A program made the translations under genes and the position numbers. From Stercorarius parasiticus (Eukaryota; Chordata; Aves; Charadriiformes; Stercorariidae), in NCBI GenBank assembly GCA_013396915.1, contig VWZL01002834.1, positions 1,572,508 through 1,636,507 on the forward strand: 64,000 bases of DNA, given 5' to 3'. The notes under the pieces were generated by a model that ran no database searches, had not been told where the DNA came from, and saw only the letters and a list, made by a program, of their open reading frames with translations. Within the stretch, counting starts at the first letter, position 1. Each line of letters starts with the position of its first letter. This document shows, one piece after another, positions 40,557-51,249 of the stretch.

Positions 40557-40567
40557 GCCAGGCAGCC

Positions 40568-40809
40568 NNNNNNNNNNNNNNNNNNNNNNNNNNNNNNNNN
40601 NNNNNNNNNNNNNNNNNNNNNNNNNNNNNNNNNNNNNNNNNNNNNNNNNNNNNNNNNNNNNNNNNNNNNNNNNNNNNNNNNNNNNNNNNNNNNNNNNNNN
40701 NNNNNNNNNNNNNNNNNNNNNNNNNNNNNNNNNNNNNNNNNNNNNNNNNNNNNNNNNNNNNNNNNNNNNNNNNNNNNNNNNNNNNNNNNNNNNNNNNNNN
40801 NNNNNNNNN
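40568..40809. other. Assembly gap (242 N)
   Basis: Undetermined bases inside the CpG-rich block. The irregular length suggests an estimated and not a placeholder gap. Frames of 118, 140 and 225 codons that cross it are artefacts of N. A first exon or start site could be lost here. Confidence 0.98.
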
Positions 40810-41460
40810 GGCAGCTTTAGCCTCCCTCAGACAGCTGCAAAGTGGGGTCACATTGGTGCTTAAAAGCAAAGCAAAGCAAAACAAAACAAGCAACTACAGA
40901 AACCATAAATGCCAGGGCCTCATTTTAACCTCTAGGTGCAGAGGAGATGGGCGGCTGCCTTGCACGGGGAGGTGAGTCCAGGTGCCTTTTGAGCTTGCAG
41001 AAATCAGGCCCATGAGGCTACAACTCTGGGTTTTTTTTAGGACACCTCCAGTTCACGGTTCAAGGAGGAGCAAGGAGCAGCCAACACTGGCAAGTTAAGT
41101 CAGGGGAGCACCTCTCCTTCAGGCACATCACAGCACCGAGTTCTTGGAAGTATCGCCGACCCTGAAAGCAGAAAGCCAAACCAACTCATTTGCAACGCTG
41201 AAGCAGAGATAAAAGCACAAGGCTGCCTTTTTCTTCCCTCCAGCCCTCGTAGCTGTCTGGTCTGGGATATTTTGACCCAATACTCCCACACGACAGCAGG
41301 TGTTTTCAGTAGCAGAGAAGGTTTCTGAGGCAGGAGGGAGCCGAGCTCCTCGGGCCGGCACCGGCGATGTTATGGATGTGGCTGTGTGGCTTTAGTGACA
41401 GCCGAGGAGCTGAGGAAGATGTGAAGGTGTGGGGGTACGCACAGCGGGGTAAACCTCATT

Positions 41461-42423
41461 TAACAAGAAGAGAAGCAGGAGTGTTCGCTTCTCTTTGAAT
41501 GTGTCTCCTTCAGAAGGAGAAGGGCTGCTGGGAGTGCTGTGTGCTCCTCTGGTCCTGTCAATCACACTGCTGTGTGTGGCGGGGATGACTGATACACCCT
41601 GACACAACATATCAAAATGCCCCCCAAAATTGAAACATACGAGGTTCTTTTTCTCACTGAAAATGCGACAAAATCATGTTATTTTGAAATGTCATGGTCT
41701 TTTAGGGGAAAAAAAAAAGTAATATTCAAAAGAACTTTTTTTTTTAACTTATGAGTCGATATGTTACAAAGTTGGGCAACAGCATGAAAGCCACCATCTT
41801 TTCATCTGATTACTCCACACCTCCAATGCAGACCATGCAAAACTACCAGAATAGGAAAATAAATCCTCACATAATCCACACCCTCAGTCGTATCTCAGAA
41901 AATAGCATGAAAACAAAGTAGGAAATCTGCTGGGGTACTGAGGACCAGGACAGTGGGATTCCTGGGGGAGAACAGGCTCTCATATAGCCAGAAAAAACAA
42001 ATAAACACATCTAGGTCACTTCAAAGCCATGACAATACTTCAGGTTTCCAAGAGGGTTAATTTACCAGCATGCAACCTGAGACTCCAGATTTGTACAAGC
42101 TAATTAACAAGGGATTATTAAACACATCACCAAGTTCAGTCTACAAAATACTCTGAAGATGAAATGGAGCTTATCAACCATTTATACTTTCAAATTTATT
42201 TCAAAGACCGAGAAATCAGGCTTACAGAATGAATGTTCTTCTGGTGGCTTTGTTTCTCTAGTGGGTAACACAACCTCTGACATTGATTATTGTAATTTTT
42301 ATATGATTCTCACTTGAAAAACTAACAAACAAGCACCCTTGGAGAGAAGACCAATAGCAACACATAACAAACATGAGAAAGCATCACTACAAAAGCCCAT
42401 CAATATTGATGGTTGATCAATAT
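41461..42423. other. Noncoding DNA, no gene seen
   Basis: Downstream shoulder of the CpG-rich block, returning to AT-rich DNA by about 41620, with A and T tracts near 41709 and 41738. A perfect 12-bp palindrome, ATCAATATTGAT, lies at 42399-42410, just before the CR1 copy. Confidence 0.55.
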
Positions 42424-42576
42424 TGGATGCCCCATCCCTGGAGGTGTTCAAGGCCAGGTTGGATGGGGCTTTGAGCAGCCTGGTCTAGTGGGAGGTGTCC
42501 CTGCCCACGGCAGGGGGTTGGAACTAGATGATCTTTGAGGTCCTTTCCAACCCAAACCATTCTATGATTCTATGAT
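42424..42576 (+). mobile_element. CR1 LINE 3' end, plus strand
   Basis: The sequence has the CR1 3' end in order: ggatgccccatccctggagg, then gttcaaggccaggttggatg, then gggctttgagcagcctggtc, then a ggaggtgtccctgcccacgg block, then ttggaactagatgatctttg, and finally the attctatgattctatgat tail. Only the last 150 bp or so are present. The match to a typical bird CR1 subfamily is very good and no indel is obvious, so this is among the youngest copies in the window. The subfamily differs from that of the copy at 51250. Confidence 0.95.
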
Positions 42577-43979
42577 GTCAGAACATTCTCCCAAGGGCCT
42601 GGTCCTCAGGTGCCTTCTCCCCTGGATTAGCACCATTAGCTCTGGAGGACACACATTCACAGCTATGTGTTTTAGTAAGGGGGCCTCATCCACTTGCCCC
42701 GCCCCGGCTTTGCATCTAGCCCTGCACAAGGCTGCAGACCATCCCACACCCAGCAGATGCTTTGCTTCTGCTGCTCTGCTTTGCCAGGGCTTTCCCGGAG
42801 GGAGCCAGCAGCAACCTGGTTCACGTTAGCTTGCAAAAAATTATTAGGGAGTAATTGGAATATGTCAGAATACATACTGGCCTTCCTTATACCAGAAAGG
42901 GTAATTAAACGGGCGGGCTCAGCACAGGCACACTCCCAGCTGAAGGTCACAGCCACTCCATGCCTGATTTGAGCCGGCTGTTTTATGCTCCTGTGTGGGG
43001 TGAGGGCAATGAACCATCCATTTTCTGCCTTAAAAATTGACAGATATCAACTGTATTTACATGATAGAAAAGCTGAGGAAGCTGACAAGTTTCTAGCTAG
43101 GAATTTCTAAGGGGCTCGAGGTAACTAATTACCCATTTGCCACTAAATTTCAGTCAGATTTAGATACTGAACTCCTTTAGGTCCATTTGAAAGACCCAGT
43201 CCAAAATTAACAAAATGTGAAAATAAACAGCAACATAAACAGTAAAAGTAAATCGAAACCAGTTCAGCCTTAACTATCATACAGCTAAAGTTTACATTAA
43301 TAAAACTACAGTTTAATCAAAGTGAGAACATGCCTTTAGTGTTGGTATTATTCTGTTTCCAGAATGAAGCACTGTAGGTGTGATTTAAAGCAAGTGTATA
43401 AAGATAACAAATTACATTCAGACAATTTTTCCAGTCACTTGAAACGCCAGACATACACATATTAGGTGAAAAAATATTCTTTCAACTGTTTTTTATGTCT
43501 TGTGAAATGTTCTGCTTTGTAATTAGTCTTCTTTTATAGGCATTATTTTAAAGCATAGAGTCAAGGTATTATCATGTTCTGAGGATCTGCTGTAGTGCAC
43601 AGCGATTATATCTGCTTTCTTCCACTGCAATAGTTATAAAATAAAGTTTACGGTCTCTACCCTACATCATCCTCTTCAACACCATTGGACTTAAATCACG
43701 CACAGGGTCAGAATTTAAAATTGCTGAGGGAGAAACACAGAGAGAGTGCTACAATCATCTAAATTAATCTCTTTTTAAGTTGTTACTGCCTTGCCAAAAT
43801 ACCTCAGCAAAACATTTGATCCGATTATTTTCTTAATGGAGTAGATACCAACAATAGTCAGCATACCAGTCAAAACACAATTTTTCTAACTTTTGGGCTT
43901 GCACTCACCACGTAACGGCTGAAAGTCTCTCTGTGCTCTTTTTATTATTCCTACTGTTAGCACCCACAATGTGGATTCC

Positions 43980-44340
43980 AGTAGAAGACATGAACAGGCA
44001 ATTTTGCTAATGATGCATAAAGCAAAATAAAATATATTTTAATTTTCTATAACCGCAATAGATTTGTTTTGGGAATGCTGACTATTGTGAAAAAAAATTT
44101 TTGTTTTTACAGTGAATTCCAAATTATTTTTATTTAGTCAAGCTTTATACACAAAACCCCACATAATGGGAAATAAAACATTTCTTACTGGTTTTCTATT
44201 TTAAATAGCTGTGTTATATATTGTAAATTCCACAGCAGTCACATTTGCCATCACACAATCAAGTCTTAGCAAGAATGGATTTTTTACACAATATAGTCCA
44301 TAAAATTACGGTGGCCATCCACAGTGGTAATATGCACTTT
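43980..44340. other. AT-rich block, possible conserved noncoding element
   Basis: This is unique AT-rich sequence with several TAAT/ATTA words, a gatgcataaa POU-like word and a RUNX-type ACCGCAA at about 44052-44058. Stops occur in all frames and no repeat family fits. The motif mix is typical of developmental enhancers, but this is inference from composition. Confidence 0.22.
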
Positions 44341-44799
44341 GTCAAGTGGTTCAAATAGCCTAGGAAAGTAGAATGTGTTTGTTACAAGATTAAAGGGGGC
44401 TGTTGGATAATGGTATCTATTCCTTGACTTTATCTAAAAAAGTGAAAGGTTTTAGTGTTGAATGTATTATTCTCTAAAGTCTGTTTGATGTTAAAAATCT
44501 TAAGATGGGATGCTTGAGAACAAAGTGATAAAGCCTTCTGAATTCCACATAAGAAAAATGAGCACACGGTAATAAAAGAAATAGTTTGCATAGCCACACA
44601 GAGAGAGAAAGAGACGACTTCGTGGACTAGATTTTCCCTTTTGGCTGAACATACTCAGTTCCACTGAGGTCACTGTGGCTATGCTGACATAAACAAGTTG
44701 AGGACAATTGGATCCTATAACAAAAATATATAAGAAATTGTATTTAGTCTGGATGTTTTCTCTCTGTGCCTACTTTCACTCAAAGGTAAGATAAGGAAC

Positions 44800-44840
44800 A
44801 CATTAGAAGAAATATGAGCTTTGACATTAGAAGAAATATG
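44800..44840. repeat. 17-bp direct repeat, 24-bp period
   Basis: The word acattagaagaaatatg occurs at 44800-44816 and again, exactly, at 44824-44840. It is probably a small local duplication. Confidence 0.85.
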
Positions 44841-46998
44841 GCAATCAAAATTACGTTAAATGGAAAAAAATATAGAAAATAGTGGGAGCTGATGTTAATC
44901 AATCATTCCTGTAAGGCTCACAGTCTAATGACTTGAAAGTTGAAAATAATTTCAAGTTACTTGGCTAGGGAAGGAACATGCTATTTTCACAAAGCAATTC
45001 CATTCAGCTAGAGAACAGGGGCTACATTCACAAAATGCCTTGGGTGTTAAGACATGAAATATTTCAAAGCTTCCCTTCAAAGCATCAGGTTTTCCAGCAG
45101 AAACTGCAACTGTAAGGTGAATAAGACAGTAAAATTTTTGTCTCCAACAAAGTCACACTCTTTCCATGCATACACCCCAAACCCTGAAAGGCTTCTCAGA
45201 CCAGGCTAGTTGAAGGGTCTTATTTTGAGTTTTCCTTTCTCTTTTCTTTCCTTAGAATGATCTAAAATTTGCCTTTCTATATTTGTTTAAAAAGGTTCAT
45301 TTTCTGGAGCTATTTTCCACCCTGAGGCATCTTATTTCAGATACGGCTTACTGAGCTAGTGAAACTTGTCAATAACTATCAGAGAGGGGTTTTTTTTCCT
45401 ATTAAATTGGGTAGCATAGAAGGGTATTTACAAACTCTACTACAGATATTTCATTTAAAGTCCTGAATTACCTTGGGAAGATGCCTGTATCTTTTTATTG
45501 ATGACATTCATAGCCAAAGCATCTCACTTTCTCAGATGTGAGTCTCAACCAAGTTACCCGCCTCAAGTGCACAACGTGAATCCCCTGTCGCACAGCACCT
45601 GTATCCACGAAGCTATTATTGTTTGCTCCCTCTGTTTGATTCATGTTGGGTTATGTTGCTTTGTAGGTTCTGTATGCTGACCAGCACTGCTGTTGGAACT
45701 GACTGCGTTGTCACAGATCAGCTGGGCTTTATGAAAAGCATGCGTGGTGTAAACAATTGAAGGTGGCAGCTGTCACTGGGACTGAGACATATCCAGGTTC
45801 CAGGCTGGTTGATCACTAGGCTACCTCCCTTTTACTACAGGTGTCATTCTCCTTTAATGCATCTACTTTGACTGACTTCTTTTATTATTATTTTATACCA
45901 GCCCTACTTCCTGATGAGGAATGGCAGTGTTTACTTACATAACTAGTCCTGAAATTTTGCTCAATTTTCTCAGAGGGAAGGCTCAGTTCTCCAGCTTTCT
46001 ATTTATCACAACTCTTGTTTTCATCACATCAGAGAGCCATTTGGAAGCCCAATTCTAAATTCAACAAAACTAAAGTTAATTAAAAATAACTTTTAGTTAG
46101 TGAACTAGCTCTTACAATTCTCTAGCCATTTTTTCCCTAAAATAAAACACCTAGTGAAATCCAAAAGTTTCAGAACTAACAAAACCTTGTTTCCTACTTA
46201 CTTGGGTTTCATAGTTGATAGGCTGGTGTACAAGCTCTTCCTGAAGCTTTTCCAAGATTTAGATACTCATCACCTTTCTTTCCAGTGTGGATTCTACAGG
46301 TAACATGGTATGTGTTTGTGCTACATCTTCCCCTCCCCTCCCAAAGAGGAAGAGATTTTCCTCCTCTCCTATGCTGTCATTCATGCTTGATGAAACGTAT
46401 AGGGATCATGCTTCTACAAAATTTGATTTAAACTGGTCAAGGAGTTGAAAAATTCATGTGGGGAGAGGGGATGTATACACACAGTATGAAAAGATACGCT
46501 GCTTCTCCACAGGAAAACCAGACTAACAATAAACCTGTAAAAATATCCTGAAAAAAAATTTCTTTGCAGGTCCCTTTTCCTCAGGCTCTTTATATCTTTT
46601 TGCTTCACTCTTTGGATGACCATTTGAACTTTTTTCCCTACTTTCTTTTCTGCATCTAATATTTTTTCCTCTCTGTCTGTTCTTCCCGCTTTTCATTTTC
46701 ACTCCTTGTCTCTTTTTTTTGGATCAAAGTGGGAGGAAGGACATTTGAGCATCATTAGTTTGTGGACCTGCAGGCATATATCACATTGCGACAGACATCA
46801 CAAAAAACCAAGCACTTCAGCTCATCCCCAGGACTGACTGCTGGCATCAGCGCCCAGCAGACGAGGGCTGGAATTTTCAAAAGAACCTTGTTCTGCTGAA
46901 GATGCTGACAACCTGTCAAGCAGAGCACTAGCCAGCATACATGTGGCACGGAGGCAATACAGATTTTGCCAGTCCATAGTGCCATTCTGGAAAGGTCA

Positions 46999-47038
46999 AG
47001 AAAGTAGTTTAGAATTTCAGAAAGTAGTTTAGAATTTC
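46999..47038. repeat. Perfect 20-bp tandem duplication
   Basis: Two adjacent exact copies of agaaagtagtttagaatttc. An exact repeat in otherwise unique DNA suggests a recent slippage event, or an assembly duplication. Confidence 0.9.
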
Positions 47039-47797
47039 TGTCCTGGCTTTTATCCGGTATATTTTTGTCTCTATTGGGAAATTGCACAAAACTACAATAA
47101 ATTAGTTTCTGTTTTGACAGGAGGAATACTATACTTGCTCAAAATGCCATTAAAAAATGCCTTCTTGCAAGTAATTTCAAAACTCTTGTCAGTCCAAAAC
47201 GGTTCTGAAATTCTTACTATCCTAATCCAAGCTTGGGATTAATTTACTAAATTCAGCCTCCTACATTTGGAACGCACATCCCCAGCATTATCACTTTGTT
47301 TTTAGGGGGCCAGAGCTAGTAGCTTTTTTATGTTTTAATTTTTCAAATCTAGATGCCTTTTTATGTCATATTCCTATAACATTCAAAAATCTACAACACT
47401 CAGGATAAATCCACCTAATGAAGTCAATGGAGTTCTGCCAGGTACAAAACAGTGTAGAATTTGTCTCCTTGTTCTCATGATGGAGTGCTCCATCAGCAAG
47501 AGAAATTGCTGTCCAGCTTTGGTAAGAACTCTTGGATGCTACTGCATATATAATATTCCCTTTAAGATGACTGCAGTTCAAGAAGCTTCATGAAAGATTA
47601 TTTGCTTTAATTAACAAAAACATTAAATAGGTAGCTAAAGCATATCCTCAAAGACAAGCTTAAAATTCAGTTCAGGTCATTTGCTGAAAATAGGTTAAGT
47701 GGAGGCTTTCCTGTAATTCAAATTTATACAATAACTTGCCACAAGAGCTCCCTTACAAGGACAGAATAACACCAGAAGGGCGAGTTTCAAGAATGTG

Positions 47798-47927
47798 CAG
47801 AATCAAAGAATAGTTGACGCTGGAAGGCACCTCAGGAGATTGGCAAATCCAGCCACCCTGCTCAAAGCAGGGCCAGCTTGAACAGGTTGCTCAGGGCCAC
47901 GGCCAGTTGGGTTTTTAAATGTCTTAG
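47798..47927 (-). mobile_element. CR1 LINE 3' end, minus strand, diverged
   Basis: The plus strand shows a CR1 tail in reverse: agaatcaaagaatagttgac, ggaaggcacctcaggagatt, then ccctgctcaaagcaggg, then ttgaacaggttgctcagg and cagttgggttttt. Many substitutions mark it as an older copy, from the subfamily whose tail carries a ctcaaagcagggccagctt-type block. It is about 130 bp and 5'-truncated. Confidence 0.8.
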
Positions 47928-49389
47928 TTTACTAAGCAGGATGAGGCTTCAGGGTAAGCTCAGTGACTAATATTCTAAAGTATTGTTTCAAAACTTTGAA
48001 ATATTGATGTGTCCCATAAAAGACTAGTTTCTGAAGTTTACAACTGACACTTTACATTTGCATCTTAATTGAACCTCTATGCCATCAGTTACTAATGATC
48101 TTTAGTATAACTGTGAGCAAGTAACATATTTTATCGTCAGTATAAAAGACCAATTACATATTTTCGGAGGAGTGATTTATAGCTAAATGGGTTGAGTCTG
48201 TATAGACAACATTCTGATGAAAATCTCTGTTCATAGATTCCTATTAAGCTCTGTTTGGAGAAATAAATCTAGGCTTTCTGAAAAATAGTCACAAATACAT
48301 TCATAAATTATTCCCTTTAAAATAGAAAAGCTTGACTTTTAACATTTCACAAAACAACTTTCTCTGGTCAGAATCAAGAAAGGTTGAAAAAGAGCCTTAG
48401 TTTGTCCTTGCTCCATGTATCTGCACATTACTCACTCTGAACAATGGGAAAGGGTCAGTGCTTCAAACAAAACCTTTACTGGGGCTGAAGCGGCCCTGTA
48501 AGACAGCAAGTTTCCAGTTCCAGCAGGTTCTGCTGAGCAGAGTCTGATATACTGAGTACTGCTGGGTAAGCCTCTGTGGATCAGCGCAATGACCGGAGTG
48601 GAGGTGCAAAATTTAAAGTTACCATAAAAAGCTGGATGCATACCTTAACTTGAAATATGATTTTATTTGCAGAGATGCAGCTCAGGAATACTATTTTTAT
48701 AGAGCCACAGATAAAATCAAGACTGCTTAGTTTTGCCTTCCCCCACAGTACAGTGCATTCTATATGCTTTGGTTATATGCGTGGAGCAAATAAATTGCAT
48801 AACTAGAGCGTGCAAACCAGATCTGACGTATGCCACACCGATCTGATTTCACATTGCATAAATGCCTGACAAGTATAATAAATAAACCAGACCACATTAA
48901 TTGCTTTTCTAAGTCCCCTAAAATCCATGGAACTTATTCCTGAGTGAGTTGGGTTCTTCTAGCCAGAAAGAAACAAACAGCAGCCAGGTCTTCCCACTAG
49001 CCATTGGCAGCCTCCTAAATTGCAAACATATGTACGAGACCTAATTAAATAGCCTTTGAAACTTGCACTTTTTTGCATAAATAATCTTTGGAAAACTTTT
49101 CAAAAAATCTGCATGCACCATGTATACTTCCCAAAAATTCATCTGGCACAATAATGTGAATTAACACTCAGAAGGTCTTTAAAATACCTAGAAAGATAAA
49201 GCGTTCAACCTTGGGAACAGGACAGGTACTGCCAAAAATCAGGGGCATTTAAAATTCTCTGCTCAGAAACCCCAGGATATTAGTACACAGGGTGCACATG
49301 TACATGCATGTAGAAATTATATTTGATGCTATCATTCGTTAGCGATACACTTCACTACCTCTGTCAGCTTTATTCTCTTTACTCTCTCT
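47928..49389. other. Noncoding DNA, no gene seen
   Basis: AT-rich DNA without recognisable genes. About 48870-49160 is a low-CpG block listed separately as a possible conserved element. A 69-codon minus-strand frame at 48432-48641 has no recognisable feature. Confidence 0.55.
48870..49160. other. AT-rich block, possible conserved noncoding element
   Basis: It contains ATTAATTG, CTAATTAAAT, TTTGCATAAATAAT and CTGCATGCAC words close together, with no repeat match and no open frame. It could be an enhancer-like conserved block. Composition and motif density are the only evidence. Confidence 0.22.
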
Positions 49390-49520
49390 ACAAAGGTCTT
49401 TGGGGCACGGACTCTCTCACCATGCACAGGAGAAGCCCTCCACAAAAACCGGGCCTTGCCTGTAGAAAGGACGTCTATCTGATGATGTGATGTACACTAA
49501 TTCAATACTAGTAATACAAG
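49390..49520 (+). mobile_element. MIR/L2-type 3' tail relic, plus strand
   Basis: The segment follows the tail shared by old amniote MIR- and L2-type retroposons: caaaggtctttggggcacgg, then actctctcaccatg, then a ccctccacaaaaaccgggcc block, then a cagtaataca-like end (tagtaatacaag). Matching blocks are in family order but diverged. The related copy at 57018 lies in the opposite orientation. Family naming is from memory and uncertain. Confidence 0.4.
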
Positions 49521-51249
49521 ATTTACAGAGCTGAATTGATGCTCTTCATGAAGTTATCATTAAATAACATCATTTCTTATATTAGTACAATGAAATAAGA
49601 TACAGAAATCTAATACCATCCTCCTAAAATTTATTAGAGCACTGAAGCACTGATATTGGTTTATGATTAAAACTTATCCTCACTTAATGCCTTAGCATTA
49701 TTCATATTATTTTCCAATCTAGCAATCACAGTAAGACTTTCCAGTCCACCCAGCCAAAGGATTTATAGCAGGCAGTGGAGAAACATTGGTTTAAGATGTC
49801 TTTTAAAACATTTCAGATGTGGTTGTTCAGTAGAATGGTCTTTATTTTCTTCTTTGCCTGTTTGCTCATTCTTTCTAGATTAAGAAAATGTGACCTTAGC
49901 TTTTAGACACAACAGCACATTCCTAGTGCTCTCCCAGAACGGTTTCCTTCCAAATCACTAATAGTCCTTCAGACTGGTAAGTCAGAATTCCTATGGCAAC
50001 GTACTGGAAAAAAAGATTCTGAGCCTTTTTCTCTCTCTATGTAAGAACAGGTATCTACTCTAATATCAATTTTCAGCCCAATGTGGTGATAATTTTTGGC
50101 AAGTGTTTTTTCCATGAAAAATGCTCTTCGTCTTCTTGAGGTGCTTTACCTAAGTTGTCCAAAGAGAGATTATTTCACCTCTCTGGACTTCACAATTCCA
50201 GCTGCTTCTTCTGCCCTAATAAATTTTATTTTTTAACATATTTTTCTATCACTGAGTGACAGGTAGGCTGAACACGCTTTCCTAAAGAAGAAATTTCAGC
50301 CTTGGGAGCTCTCATATTTTGGGAATCCAGGAGCCAGATGGTCTCTTTATCTCATTGATATGTTTCTTTCTGATCTGAGGAAAAAACCACCAACTTTTTT
50401 TTTTCCTCAACCCTGAAAGTGACTTTTTAATCTATTGCCTTTTTTGTGAGAAAGGTCTTGGGTAATACTCTGCTCTCCGACAGAATATTTCTAAGCTTTT
50501 TTTGAGATACAGGAACATTTGCCTGCTCCTTATGCCTAGAATGGGGTTTAGGTCTTCATGCTCCATCGATATGAATCAGGTTTACTTCACAGAAGTCAGT
50601 GTATCCACGCTACTTTACACCACTTGAGGTGCTGGCCCAAGGTCTTAAATTTATGGTTACTTTGCGTTAAAGCTGCTTCTAAAGTGATTCACTTAAAGCT
50701 TTCAGCACAGAAAAGCTCTTTATCGTTTTTTTTGGATTAGATGCCATCCCTCCTGCGAACAGTAATTCTAGTGAAATTTATGTCTTCTGTCCCCTTAACT
50801 GCATTAATTAGCAGTAAGCAGTATTGGATGTGTAAAGTATTCTTTGTCTTAGCAAACCAGGATCCCCCTAATCCTCTCCTTTCCCCAGATCCATCTCTTC
50901 CCGTGGAGAAGGTTCATGTCCAGGGCTGTGAGGAGTGATGTAAACAGAAGGAGAGGAAAGGAGAGTGATTTTACAGTCCAGAGGCAGCACTGTTTCCTTC
51001 TGCATCTCTGCATGACTCTCCTGGGTCATTATGTCCATCTTGCGCCTCCCCAAACTCTGGCTATGATCTAAAAAAAAAAAAAAAAAATGCATTTCAGAAA
51101 TTCTGATTGCTTCTGAGAAAAGTTATTCTCAAAATGTTGCTGAAAATCTTGATGTGCTCCACTGTTATCCTCTGCATTAATTCCCTTGAAAAACTCCTGA
51201 AAGTGAGGACTACAGAAACACTCTGAAAACCCAGTTTTAAAAATTATCA
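49521..51249. other. Noncoding DNA, no gene seen
   Basis: AT-rich unique DNA. An 18-A tract lies at 51070-51087. Open frames are 86 codons or less, without a domain. Confidence 0.6.
51070..51087. repeat. Poly-A tract (18 A)
   Basis: Uninterrupted run of 18 A. The upstream 130 bp show no SINE or processed-transcript similarity. Confidence 0.9.

Larger units (their letters stand above)
40190..41460. promoter_or_regulatory. Candidate CpG island with missing core
   Basis: CpG is rare across the window but dense here. By eye there are about two dozen CpG in 40191-40567 and about fifteen in 41101-41460. Between them lies a 242-N gap whose left edge is the most GC-rich sequence in the window, with Sp1-type GC boxes at 40531-40556. 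In warm-blooded vertebrates such islands usually mark transcription start sites, often bidirectional ones. The strand and the gene are unknown: the open frames here (111 codons minus; 225 codons plus, mostly N) show no domain. It could instead be an orphan island or a distal regulatory element, and biased gene conversion at a recombination hotspot could also raise GC. Confidence 0.5.
42577..47797. other. Noncoding DNA, no gene seen
   Basis: The first 400 bp are fairly GC-rich, with overlapping frames of 85, 92 (plus) and 94 (minus) codons. None has a known domain. From about 43000 the DNA becomes AT-rich; 43980-44340 is listed as a possible conserved block. Small tandem duplications lie at 44800-44840 and 46999-47038. 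Confidence 0.55.

Noticed and set aside
40298..40975. 225-codon open frame across the gap
   Set aside because: Most of it is N, so the open frame is an artefact.
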